Positions 6,806 through 14,822 of a DNA stretch of 33,694 bases are shown piece after piece. The position numbers and the translations under genes are program-made. The stretch is from a virus. Location: positions 1 to 33,694 of the IMG/VR virus record IMGVR_UViG_3300020219_000046. One strand, 5' to 3'. Under the pieces are notes generated by a model. It was not told where the DNA came from and did no database searches. It saw only the letters and a list, made by a program, of their open reading frames with translations. The stretch's first letter is position 1, and every line of letters begins with the position of its first letter.

Positions 6806-9385
6806 TTACTTAATTGCCCATTTGTATGCGCTATCACTCGGTCGTTTGACACAAGTAATTTGCTTTGTATCACCCGACGACGACAACGCAAGGTTGTTCG
6901 TGTAGGAACCTGCATTATATAGCTCATTTATTCCGCCGCTGATGGTTACGTTATACGTAGCGTCATCATCGAAAGAGGTTAAAAATATTGTCTTACCCTC
7001 TTGACTTGCATTTGCGGCTGGAAGCTGAAGTTGGCTATCGGATGTAGAACCCGTTGTGGTTTGAAGCGAAACGAGTAAACCTGTCCTAAATCCAGCAGAA
7101 ACTGAATAATCTAAATTATTTAAAGAAATGTTAGTCACGGTGGTTCTCGCGCTTAATTCGTCAATATCGCTTTGCAATTCGTTATTTACAGATTGCTGGT
7201 TAGTAGCAGCAAGGTTGCCGCTCGGCGTGTTACTTATTTCGCTTGCTGGTTTTGTACCACCTGCCATTAGCCACCCATTGTCGTAATAATAATCTATACT
7301 CGAAGTCGTTGAGTTAACGACCGTTTGACCATTGCGCGGATTAAGAAGGTCATTTCGAGCGGTAGTCGTTACGACAGGTAGCGTAAATTGTAATTCCTCT
7401 TCTGTGATGATTTTAGCAAGCCCATTCGCGGCTAAAAGATGTGCTGCGGAATTGACATGGATCGCATCGCCGCCTGAAAGCGTAGTTGCATTAATACCGG
7501 CAAATTGCGTTTCTGCATACCAATCGTATAGATGTATCCCAAGCTCGGAAGCAATTTCTCGTATTTTCGGAACTAATAAAGGTAGTTTTTCTCCTGTGTA
7601 ACCAGTCGTTGCAAACGGAGGCGTGACGATGATGAGCTTCCGTCTATCGAAGCCCGCGTCCAAAAATGCTTTAATATAGCTTTTGTAATCTCGCTTCCAA
7701 ACATCCCAGTTTGTTGAATTAGCATTTGCAATCGCGGCATCATTTGTGCCGTATTGAAATTGAACCCATGAGTTTTTGAAATCGTCGTTTGATAAAGACG
7801 TGTATTTATCGCTTAAATTGAAGCCATTAGTTTGAGAATAATTAAAAGCGTTCACAACAGAACCAGACGTAGCTCTATTGTAGATTTTTACAATAGAATT
7901 ATTGTCTAATTGTTCTATGTAGTTCCCCAGTAGTGCCCCGCCGCCTGAAATAACGCCTGACGTGTGTGAATCTCCAAAAGCGATTAAAATCGGTTTTATT
8001 TGTGACAAACCGTACTTATTCATTAAAAATCGCTTCATTTCTCTATCTTCCGACGCGGTTGGAACACGGTTAAAAAGTCGCACATGAGCGATGTTCTGAT
8101 AAAAAACCATTCGCGTCATTGAAATACTTCCCGACCCGCCCATTTTCGACTCGACGGGTTCGTCGTTTATCTCTATCCAAAATGCCGATTGATTTGCTAC
8201 CGTAATTTTTACAAGCATCCATTCTTTTCTAGCACCCGACTGCACTCTTTCGGAATAGAAAGGAGTAATACCAGTATAAAGCCTCAGATCGCGATTGTAA
8301 GGCTTTGTGCCGTTGTCAAGCACAAACACTCCGTTTGAGCCATTCACAGTTGCGAAACTGCATAATGGCGCGTCGTTTCCAAAGCCCGCTATTTGCACTA
8401 CCATATATATCGTGAACGGGGAACCCGTGGTTGGGAAAGAATAATTCCCTAAATAGGTTGTTCCGTTCCCCTGCACGTAGGGCAAGTTACCAGGGCCGCC
8501 GGTTGCGAAATAGTCAGGTCTTTCGCCCGAAGGTGGCGCAACGTTATTTCCCGATGGGCTTTGGTCTGTCAGGGTTACCAGTTTTCCGCCAGAGGTAGTG
8601 TAAGAAGACGTATTACTCAAATCCCAAATCGCAATCTGCCCTGAAAGAGAATCTGGGTTAAATGTAGACAGGGTTGTAGCGTTGGCGGTGTAATACGAAC
8701 TATTCCCGTACCCGTCTCCAAGTGCTGTAATTCGATAATAATATGTTCTATTAGGGTCTAAGCCAGTATTTAGAAACTTTAGCCCCGCTCCATAGTAAAT
8801 TGGTGCAATCTCCGTTGTAAAAGCCGAATTTGCAGCCCGCTCAACATAGTATAATTGTGCATTTGCAACTGATGCCCAGCTTAAATTCATTTCAGACTGA
8901 GATAAAACTGAAATATTTAATGTAGGAGTAGGTAATGGCGTTGAACCGCCACTTGCACCCGACAAAATAACAGCATTATGGATATCTATTTTAGATCGGA
9001 TAACAGGTGTAACGCCCAGGGCATTGGCAACAGCCGGGGGGATCATTCCATTAGGAAGAAATTCAAAAACACTACCTCTGCCTGCTGGTGCTGTGGAATT
9101 TTGTAATTCTACAATGTTCAAATTGGCAGAACTAAACGTAGTCGAATTTATTACTTTAACCCTAAACATTTTTCCGCTTGCATCCACCAATGCAAATCCG
9201 ACTTGTACACCAGAAGGCAAATAGCCGTTTGAAAGCGGATCACTCCAATTTGAAATATCCCCTTGCCAGAGCGAATCATTTACGGCTGTGAAAGTTCCAA
9301 AGTCACAAACTGCTGAAAATTGTGTTTGAATTTGACTAAATGCCAAAACTGGAAAAAGTAAGAATAAAAATATTATATTTTTCAT
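6806..9385 (-). CDS. Modular exported fibre/esterase with SGNH hydrolase domain
   Basis: 859 residues. Domains in order: signal peptide (1-17, ends AFS-Q); N-terminal beta module shared with the next upstream gene (18-145); fibronectin-III-like module (about 152-240); lectin/LamG-like beta sandwich (about 250-455); SGNH/GDSL hydrolase (about 462-665); Thr/Ser-rich C-terminal part. Catalytic blocks are visible: Ser473 in GDSH, Asn548 in GTND, Asp640 and His643 in DAIH. Such domains remove acetyl or other acyl groups from surface glycans. As a phage protein it is probably a receptor-binding or depolymerising spike, but the clear signal peptide suggests export by the host cell. Confidence 0.8.
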   Translation of the reverse strand: MKNIIFLFLLFPVLAFSQIQTQFSAVCDFGTFTAVNDSLWQGDISNWSDPLSNGYLPSGVQVGFALVDASGKMFRVKVINSTTFSSANLNIVELQNSTAPAGRGSVFEFLPNGMIPPAVANALGVTPVIRSKIDIHNAVILSGASGGSTPLPTPTLNISVLSQSEMNLSWASVANAQLYYVERAANSAFTTEIAPIYYGAGLKFLNTGLDPNRTYYYRITALGDGYGNSSYYTANATTLSTFNPDSLSGQIAIWDLSNTSSYTTSGGKLVTLTDQSPSGNNVAPPSGERPDYFATGGPGNLPYVQGNGTTYLGNYSFPTTGSPFTIYMVVQIAGFGNDAPLCSFATVNGSNGVFVLDNGTKPYNRDLRLYTGITPFYSERVQSGARKEWMLVKITVANQSAFWIEINDEPVESKMGGSGSISMTRMVFYQNIAHVRLFNRVPTASEDREMKRFLMNKYGLSQIKPILIAFGDSHTSGVISGGGALLGNYIEQLDNNSIVKIYNRATSGSVVNAFNYSQTNGFNLSDKYTSLSNDDFKNSWVQFQYGTNDAAIANANSTNWDVWKRDYKSYIKAFLDAGFDRRKLIIVTPPFATTGYTGEKLPLLVPKIREIASELGIHLYDWYAETQFAGINATTLSGGDAIHVNSAAHLLAANGLAKIITEEELQFTLPVVTTTARNDLLNPRNGQTVVNSTTSSIDYYYDNGWLMAGGTKPASEISNTPSGNLAATNQQSVNNELQSDIDELSARTTVTNISLNNLDYSVSAGFRTGLLVSLQTTTGSTSDSQLQLPAANASQEGKTIFLTSFDDDATYNVTISGGINELYNAGSYTNNLALSSSGDTKQITCVKRPSDSAYKWAIK
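8946..9034. repeat. 89-bp near-identical repeat in fibre genes, copy 1
   Basis: Matches 9806-9894 with a single mismatch. It encodes the hinge of the shared N-terminal module (PPAVANALGVTPVIRSKIDI and the following IHNAVILSGASGG). Such DNA identity between neighbouring paralogues, higher than in their flanks, suggests recent gene conversion or recombination. Confidence 0.9.
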
Positions 9386-9393
9386 AGGATTTT

Positions 9394-10248
9394 TTATTCA
9401 AATCTTGCCAGAATATTAAAACCGGATGATCCAAAACCTGACATTGAAGTTAGTGTAATATCCACAGTAGCCGGGGATGACCTTATTTGTTCAATCGTAA
9501 TCCCTAAGGTTTGCAAATCAACAATTTGATTGTTGCCCCGGTTAATAATATTTATAACCGCAAACAAATCGTCTTCATTGTTACTATCTAGGGTTAAGGT
9601 CATATCGCCGCCCCCGTCCGTATCCGTATTTATGCCAAACCATGAAAAGCCGGTAGGGATCACATCTTTAGGAATAACTAGCGAATAATTACCCGGACTC
9701 GGTTCAGTAAAATCCATTGTACCTGCCCCAAAATACCGTACCACCAATGTGGTACCGCCCGCCGTTAAAGTGTCTTTATATATCGTTACCGCGCTGCCAC
9801 TACCTCCGCCACTTGCACCCGACAAAATAACAGCATTATGGATATCTATTTTAGATCGGATAACAGGTGTAACGCCAAGGGCATTGGCAACAGCAGGTGG
9901 AATAACACCTAAATTAAGCGGATTATATAATGAACCTTGCCCAATAGGTGCTGTGGAATTTTGTAATTCTACAATGTCAAGGTTTGCGCTTGAAAAAGTT
10001 GCAGAGTTCAGATCCTTTACCCGGAATAATTTTCCTGTTGCATCTATTAGTTGATAACCAATCTGAATGCCGGAAGGCAGATAACCCTCATTTAGAGGGT
10101 CACTCCAACTATTAAAGCTACCACGCCAAATAGAATCATTTACGGCTGTGAAAGTTCCAAACTCCCCGACCACGCTAAAGCGTTTTTGAACTTGTGCGGA
10201 TAGGGATACCGTTGTCAATAATGAGATTATAAATAGTAATTTTTTCAT
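9394..10248 (-). CDS. Exported fibre-like protein with shared N- and C-terminal modules
   Basis: 284 residues from the ATG at 10248 (the frame also permits a TTG at 10266). The signal peptide MKKLLFIISLLTTVSLSAQ is followed by the same N-terminal module as the esterase protein, through ILSGASGG. The last roughly 115 residues (from ITIYKDTLTAGG-like sequence to the end) match the C-terminal module of the gene upstream (10270-10908), sharing GNNQI, SLGI/TLGI-SIEQ and SGFGSSGF. It thus joins two neighbours' modules. Likely a fibre or spike subunit. Confidence 0.7.
   Translation of the reverse strand: MKKLLFIISLLTTVSLSAQVQKRFSVVGEFGTFTAVNDSIWRGSFNSWSDPLNEGYLPSGIQIGYQLIDATGKLFRVKDLNSATFSSANLDIVELQNSTAPIGQGSLYNPLNLGVIPPAVANALGVTPVIRSKIDIHNAVILSGASGGGSGSAVTIYKDTLTAGGTTLVVRYFGAGTMDFTEPSPGNYSLVIPKDVIPTGFSWFGINTDTDGGGDMTLTLDSNNEDDLFAVINIINRGNNQIVDLQTLGITIEQIRSSPATVDITLTSMSGFGSSGFNILARFE
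9806..9894. repeat. 89-bp near-identical repeat in fibre genes, copy 2
   Basis: Partner of 8946-9034 with one base difference. It lies at the end of the shared N-terminal module, just before the sequences of the two genes diverge completely. Confidence 0.9.
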
Positions 10249-10269
10249 TTTTATTTGTTTTCGCAATTA

Positions 10270-10908
10270 TTACGCAAAACGCCCCATATAGAGAAAACCC
10301 GATGATCCAAAACCTGAGATTGAAGTAGTGGTAGCAACAACCGTTCCTGCCGTCCCGTTGCTTTGTTCAATCGAAATACCAAGCGATGCAAGGTTTGCAA
10401 TTTGATTGTTGCCTTTGTTTATAATTGCAGGAACATAAAACAAGTTATTTGCATCCGCGCTTACAATCGTTAGTTGCATATCCCCGCTACCGTTTGCGCT
10501 TGCATTGTTCCCAGACCAGTCGAAACCGCTAGCAACGCAACCGGAAGGAATGGTAAGCGTAAAAACGCCTGCCGATGCGCTTCCAAGCGTCGGGGCTGTT
10601 CCAAAGTGCCAAATCACCATTGTCGTACTTCCGGCTGTTAGTGTTGTTTTGATTGGTGATCCCCCGCCTGCCGGAAGATTTTTAATAGCGGACGCGTCCA
10701 AACGATTTGCTCCCGCTAGGGCTTCCAACCAAGCTTTTGCAATTGCCCCCGCAACGGTTCCACCAAACCAGCCGGGGGTTACACCATTTCGCAGGTATGC
10801 CGTATTGTTTGCCGGTGCGTTGGCATCTTCGCCCTTTAGGTAAAACCCCTTTGTGGTTGGATTGTGTTGAACCGAACCGACACTATTAGAAGGTGCTATA
10901 ATTGACAT
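10270..10908 (-). CDS. Fibre-like structural protein
   Basis: 212 residues without signal peptide. The N-terminal 65 residues (NPTTKGFYLKGEDANAPANN, then LRNGVTPGW) look like a virion-attachment region of tail fibres. A short Gly-rich linker (PAGGGSP) leads to a C-terminal beta domain of about 120 residues shared with the downstream gene (9394-10248). First gene of the fibre cassette, after a hairpin terminator. Likely a virion fibre or head fibre; receptor unknown. Confidence 0.65.
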   Translation of the reverse strand: MSIIAPSNSVGSVQHNPTTKGFYLKGEDANAPANNTAYLRNGVTPGWFGGTVAGAIAKAWLEALAGANRLDASAIKNLPAGGGSPIKTTLTAGSTTMVIWHFGTAPTLGSASAGVFTLTIPSGCVASGFDWSGNNASANGSGDMQLTIVSADANNLFYVPAIINKGNNQIANLASLGISIEQSNGTAGTVVATTTSISGFGSSGFLYMGRFA

Positions 10909-10924
10909 ATTTTTAAATATTAAA

Positions 10925-10953
10925 TCTTGCCGCCTGTGTTACAAACGGCAAGA
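10925..10953 (-). terminator. Hairpin after capsid/structural operon
   Basis: TCTTGCCG pairs with CGGCAAGA across a 13-nt loop, extended by A/T pairs. The T content after the stem on the minus strand is modest (TTTAATATTT). It lies between the end of the frameshift extension (10957) and the fibre gene start (10908), so it may reduce read-through into the fibre genes. Confidence 0.55.
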
Positions 10954-10956
10954 AAT

Positions 10957-11633
10957 TTAAGGATTGAAGTTTATTGGACCATAAATTTCCGAACCCGAAT
11001 CTTCGACTCCGTACTCTTCCGAACCCCCGCCGATTGGTCCATAGGTTGTTGTTTCGACGGGGCTTATGCCAAAGGGAGATTGGCAATAGGAACGTTTGCA
11101 AATAACGGCGCATAAAAGGACTCACCGCCTAAATCTAACTCATCCCGTGCAACCGATGTACCAAGTTGTCCGCCGCCGTCCAAGTGGCGAAGAATTCTTT
11201 GTTGTTCCAATAGGTTTAAAAATTCTTCGCCATTCCAATCGATACCCACTACCCTTTGTTCGCCCGAATTTCCGTAAATGTGTAATCCAACGTTGCAGCA
11301 CTGCAAAGCGGATGTCAACTTGTTACGCCGGTCTGCTTGTTTCCCCCGGAAATTAAAAGTTGTAAGTAGGGAATAAACGCCGCTATCGTCTGTGTAAACA
11401 AATTCATAATATGCCGACTTGCGCTCGAACGTTACTTTGTTCATCGTCGCTCCGCCTATCATGGTGTAACCTAAAATAGTTTGATTTGCAACATCAAATT
11501 GATTCACAGCCGCTGCCATTGCAGCCCAATCAACCGATCCGATGTCAAACCATGCAATTTGCGCTATGCCACCCCTCCCGTTACAAGATAGCGGGTTTAG
11601 GATTTCTTCGAGCGCACAGCTAATTAATGCCAT
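10957..11633 (-). CDS. Small structural protein with -1 frameshift extension; tail-tube/decoration candidate
   Basis: The zero-frame protein (11064-11633) has 189 residues. It begins with SCNGRGGI, then strand-rich segments (NKVTFERKSAYYEFVY; LLTTFNFRGKQADRRNKL) and NSGEQRVVGIDWNGEE. This pattern resembles small structural proteins next to the capsid in Bacteroidota prophages, possibly tube or decoration subunits. Three codons before its end the sequence C CCT TTG GCA TAA is a canonical -1 slippery heptamer. Slipping gives 37 further residues (GISPVETTTYGPIGGG ... EIYGPINFNP) ending at 10957. The frame is my interpretation; the short form is certain as an ORF. Confidence 0.7.
11070..11076 (-). 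other. Candidate -1 frameshift site CCCTTTG
   Basis: Minus-strand heptamer C CCT TTG (pattern X XXY YYZ), placed so that a -1 slip avoids the TAA at 11066-11064. The slipped frame is open for 37 codons, with a regular acidic YGPI/EYGVE composition. Phage capsid and major tail proteins are known to be extended this way, for example in Listeria phage PSA. Confidence 0.6.
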
Positions 11634-11678
11634 TGTCTTTTACTTTTTTGGTTTTGGTTTAAAAATAGTGCCTCGTTT

Positions 11679-12893
11679 TTAAGCAGGTATAGCGTAAGTA
11701 TATCCCCCTGCAATGTAGTCAGTATCGTTTATAGCAGCCGCCATAAGGGTATGCGCTAAAAACTTGTGCGTTCCGTAATCTTCTGCATCTTCGGAAACTT
11801 GCATCATTACCGCTACCTCGCGTTCATTTACGACCGGAAGGTCGGCAAAGTTTGCGCCCAACTGAATAACCCCAGAGACAGTGAGGTAAGCAAAATGGGA
11901 GGCACCCGTCAAATACTGATCGTATTTACTTATTTCCTGTACTGGAATTACTACCGTATCGTCTATAAAATAGGCATATATTATTCTACTTCCACCGTCT
12001 GTGCTAATCGTAAATTCCTGACGGGTAATCCGCTTTTCGTTTTGTAACGTATTTTCTTTTTGACGGTTGTAAGCCTGTCGAACCGCCCGAAACTCGGGAG
12101 GCGCAACGGCAAAGATTGGATAGAACGCATCCCCAAATCCACCGACGCCGCCCTCAATGATAGCATCCTGTAAAGGTGCCGGCGAAGCATCAAAGATTTC
12201 ATCATACAAATCCACGATATCCCGACCGTCCCCAATGAACTGGGTGCCGTCGTTTGAAATATCGGTTGCTTTGATAAAATTTCCGTCCAGGTGTTCCATA
12301 CCGGCATCCGCCCCCCGTTCCCGGAGTAGTTCAATCCAACCCCGGCAAGTACCAGCCGTGCGCCGGAATGCTTCTTCAATTCGAGCCGGTGTGCCGTCTT
12401 TAAATTGAACTTGTCCCAAGGAATGCAGTTTACCGCCTACCAGCGTCATCCGATGCCCCAAAGTTGCGTTTTTCATTAAAATTCTTACCAGTTCGTTGGT
12501 TGCTTCAACACCTTCTGTCGAAAAGGCAACGGTTGGATTTTCAGACCAACGAAGCCAAGCCCGATAGGTGCTGTTCATCCATTCGTCGTAACAAAACTGC
12601 TCATTGATTTTGGCTTTACATGGCGTAATTTCAAAATTAGCCATAGAAAGGGTGCCGGTAGGTGTCCAGGCGCAGGAGTTATGTGATTGCCACATGAATG
12701 GCGTTCCTTGCGCGTAATGAATCCGGTAGGTCAAATCCGTCGTGAGTTGCATATAAGAATACAAGCCAAACTGGTCCTGGTAGAAGCCGAATTTGTCGCT
12801 ATATTCGGTTTTTGCAAGTGCATTTAACCGGGTTGTTTCAAAGTAGATTGCATTGCGCAACCCACGGAATCTCGGTCGAATCAAAAATTCCAT
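11679..12893 (-). CDS. Major capsid protein (candidate)
   Basis: 404 residues immediately after the maturation protease, the usual place of the capsid gene. Mixed alpha/beta composition without membrane segments or signal peptide. A central region (residues about 130-260) and a beta-rich C-terminus (GVIQLGANFADLPVV; AVMMQVSEDAEDYGTHKF) fit a shell-forming protein. No conserved HK97 motif was recognised, so the call rests on size, neighbours and the absence of a better candidate. Confidence 0.6.
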   Translation of the reverse strand: MEFLIRPRFRGLRNAIYFETTRLNALAKTEYSDKFGFYQDQFGLYSYMQLTTDLTYRIHYAQGTPFMWQSHNSCAWTPTGTLSMANFEITPCKAKINEQFCYDEWMNSTYRAWLRWSENPTVAFSTEGVEATNELVRILMKNATLGHRMTLVGGKLHSLGQVQFKDGTPARIEEAFRRTAGTCRGWIELLRERGADAGMEHLDGNFIKATDISNDGTQFIGDGRDIVDLYDEIFDASPAPLQDAIIEGGVGGFGDAFYPIFAVAPPEFRAVRQAYNRQKENTLQNEKRITRQEFTISTDGGSRIIYAYFIDDTVVIPVQEISKYDQYLTGASHFAYLTVSGVIQLGANFADLPVVNEREVAVMMQVSEDAEDYGTHKFLAHTLMAAAINDTDYIAGGYTYAIPA

Positions 12894-12911
12894 ATCTTAT
12901 TTTTTGATTAT

Positions 12912-13334
12912 TTAATATTTAGATGTCGTTCCTTCTGGTACAAGTATTGTATCCAAATTCGTTATGGTTTTGAATTGCTTTTTGTCGGGCGCTCCTTCGT
13001 TTTTTTCCTGCTTTCCTTCTTTGCCCTTTAGTGCAAGTATTTCGCTTTCCAACCCTTCAATTGCCGTTTGCATAATTTCAACCTGCGTATTGGCAGCTTT
13101 TTGGGCTTTTAAAAATTCGCCGTGGCTTTGCTTTTCCTGTTCCTGTAATTCGCTAACTACACTCGCGGTTACTTGTGTAATCATGTCTTTTTTCCAATCT
13201 TCCAAAGAAAGGGTTTCGATCTGATTAGCAAGCTCCTCGGCTGCCTGTTCGATGCTTCCTTCCTTTACTTGCGTTTGAATGCCAAAAGCTTTATTGACTG
13301 CTTCGCTAATTCTTTGCAATACTGATTTATCCAT
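12912..13334 (-). CDS. Possible nested scaffold protein (internal start)
   Basis: In-frame with the protease. The ATG at 13334 opens a 140-residue protein, MDKSVLQRISEAVNKAF onward, with a long charged coiled-coil region (about residues 30-120) and a short ordered tail. The preceding A-rich sequence (CACAAATAAA) resembles Bacteroidota translation starts. Lambda gpC/Nu3 shows that such nested scaffolds exist in phages. Independent expression is inferred. Confidence 0.35.
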   Translation of the reverse strand: MDKSVLQRISEAVNKAFGIQTQVKEGSIEQAAEELANQIETLSLEDWKKDMITQVTASVVSELQEQEKQSHGEFLKAQKAANTQVEIMQTAIEGLESEILALKGKEGKQEKNEGAPDKKQFKTITNLDTILVPEGTTSKY

Positions 13335-14405
13335 TTTATTTGTGTTTTGTGAAATAGATGAGTATGAAAAATTAATATTTTCCTTCGGTTCAAATTCGGA
13401 TGTAAGTCTATCTAAAACCTGTTCAAAGGTTGCCACGCCGTCAATCAATCCCCGGCTGTGCGCTTCCTTTGCTAAAAAAAGGTGTCCCGATAAAGTGTCT
13501 TCAATTTGTTCTTTTTCGCCCGTGAGGTTTCTATACTGCTTTACAGCATCCAGGAAGGCATCGTTTCGCGTTGTGATGGATTGTAGAATCGGATCGGTAT
13601 TGCCTTTTAGCAAAGCCCGCCATTCCTTGTTTTTATTACCCGATGTATTGGAATAGATTTCGATTTGGTTTTCTGCAAAGTATTGAACGATTCGCCGGTC
13701 TATGGTGACCATTGAACCGATTGATCCAGCTTCAGCATCTTGCCCGGAAAGGAATATTTTTTCGGCAGGAATTGCGCCCTTGTATGCCGCGCTTGCAATC
13801 GTATGCCCCCAGACGTAAACTGGCTTTTTTGTTTCTGATACGGCGTTTTGGAGGAAGCTTCCCGCCATTACTTCGCCGCCGCCGCTATTTATTTCAAAAA
13901 TTATTGCTTTTATAGATGGGTTCGTGTCTGCCTGTTTTAATTCGGATGTGGTTTGCCGAATCCCGCGACTAGATAAACCGTCCTGCATTCGCATTACCCC
14001 ATCCATCCGAATATGAGCTATGGAATTTTCTGGAATGTCTGTTTCTTGCAAAAAGGAAAACCCTTGCCCAACCCTTTGACCACTATTCCAAATGGTCGGG
14101 GCAAGCTGTTCCCGGCGTTTTGCGTATTCTACTTTTTCGGCTTCTGATAGGTTTAATTGCAATATATCCAACTCCTCTAGGTATTGTTGTAATGCAACCA
14201 TTGCAAAAATGGGTTCAATTTCCCACTTCCCAAAAGCGATTAATTTATCAATTTTCCGGTTAGATTTTGGCAAGGGTTTTCCTTTTTTGGCAAGGTAAAA
14301 GATCGGACGAGGGAAAACAATATAATTGGTTAGACTATTGGGTTTTATTACCCGGTTTTTGGCGTGGCAAAACGCCACAACTTTTGCCGATGCCCCTTGC
14401 AACAT
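12912..14405 (-). CDS. S49-type head-maturation protease with scaffold-like C-terminus
   Basis: About 497 residues from the ATG at 14405; a TTG at 14420 is also open. Both overlap the preceding gene by over 70 nt, so the start is uncertain. Numbered from 14420: FGKWEIEPIFA (63-73) is the family's N-terminal W-x-IEP element. FEINSGGGEV (175-184) forms the oxyanion region, ASAAY (209-213) holds the catalytic Ser210, and SGNKNK (260-265) probably holds the Lys of the Ser-Lys dyad. From about 365 to the end it is a Gln/Glu/Lys-rich helix, as in scaffolds. It would process the prohead. An internal ATG at 13334 could give a separate scaffold. Confidence 0.8.
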   Translation of the reverse strand: MLQGASAKVVAFCHAKNRVIKPNSLTNYIVFPRPIFYLAKKGKPLPKSNRKIDKLIAFGKWEIEPIFAMVALQQYLEELDILQLNLSEAEKVEYAKRREQLAPTIWNSGQRVGQGFSFLQETDIPENSIAHIRMDGVMRMQDGLSSRGIRQTTSELKQADTNPSIKAIIFEINSGGGEVMAGSFLQNAVSETKKPVYVWGHTIASAAYKGAIPAEKIFLSGQDAEAGSIGSMVTIDRRIVQYFAENQIEIYSNTSGNKNKEWRALLKGNTDPILQSITTRNDAFLDAVKQYRNLTGEKEQIEDTLSGHLFLAKEAHSRGLIDGVATFEQVLDRLTSEFEPKENINFSYSSISQNTNKMDKSVLQRISEAVNKAFGIQTQVKEGSIEQAAEELANQIETLSLEDWKKDMITQVTASVVSELQEQEKQSHGEFLKAQKAANTQVEIMQTAIEGLESEILALKGKEGKQEKNEGAPDKKQFKTITNLDTILVPEGTTSKY

Positions 14406-14619
14406 CCGGGGTAATTCCAAATTTTATGGCTGTTTGGTGGCGGCTTGCCCCTTCTTTTATGTATTCTGCTACAAAGGGAGAAACTATTGCCGCGTAATCC
14501 AGAACGATTAAAACATTTTTGGCGTGTTCGGGGATTTGATCCCAAGCATCACACTGTTCGCCCGAAATAGCATTATAAAAACGGATAGCAAAATACTCAT
14601 GTCTTTGAATCGCGTTCAT
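14335..14619 (-). CDS. Hypothetical protein with HTH-like C-terminus
   Basis: 94 residues. ATG overlaps the TGA of the preceding small gene (ATGA). Helical throughout; residues about 60-80 (RHQTAIKFGITPDVARGIG) look like a helix-turn-helix. The end overlaps the start of the protease gene in another frame. No family was recognised. Confidence 0.65.
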   Translation of the reverse strand: MNAIQRHEYFAIRFYNAISGEQCDAWDQIPEHAKNVLIVLDYAAIVSPFVAEYIKEGASRHQTAIKFGITPDVARGIGKSCGVLPRQKPGNKTQ

Positions 14620-14822
14620 AAGGATATAATTTTATGTTCTACTGCCTTTGTTACATTTTCAACGATTTCTTTTAGTCCACAACTATGGCAAAGCGTCAAG
14701 GGGAGAACATTATATTTATTACATAGAATTATAATAGTTTTAAAATCGCTTATTTGGAAGGCTTCTAAAAACCCCGCGTGTTCGGTTTTTGGTATTTTCT
14801 CGAAATGCCAAACCATTAGCAT
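14616..14822 (-). CDS. Small hypothetical protein
   Basis: 68 residues, starting within the last bases of the large tail gene (ATG CTA overlapping TGC TAA). It contains two Cys in LCHSCG (residues about 44-49), a possible partial metal site. Translationally coupled to both neighbours by overlap. Function unknown. Confidence 0.6.
   Translation of the reverse strand: MLMVWHFEKIPKTEHAGFLEAFQISDFKTIIILCNKYNVLPLTLCHSCGLKEIVENVTKAVEHKIISL

Noticed and set aside
10913-11125. 70-residue ORF (Arg/Asn/Trp-rich) in the gap after the structural gene
   Set aside because: It is the +1 reading of DNA whose -1 reading gives a more natural acidic peptide linked to a perfect slippery site.
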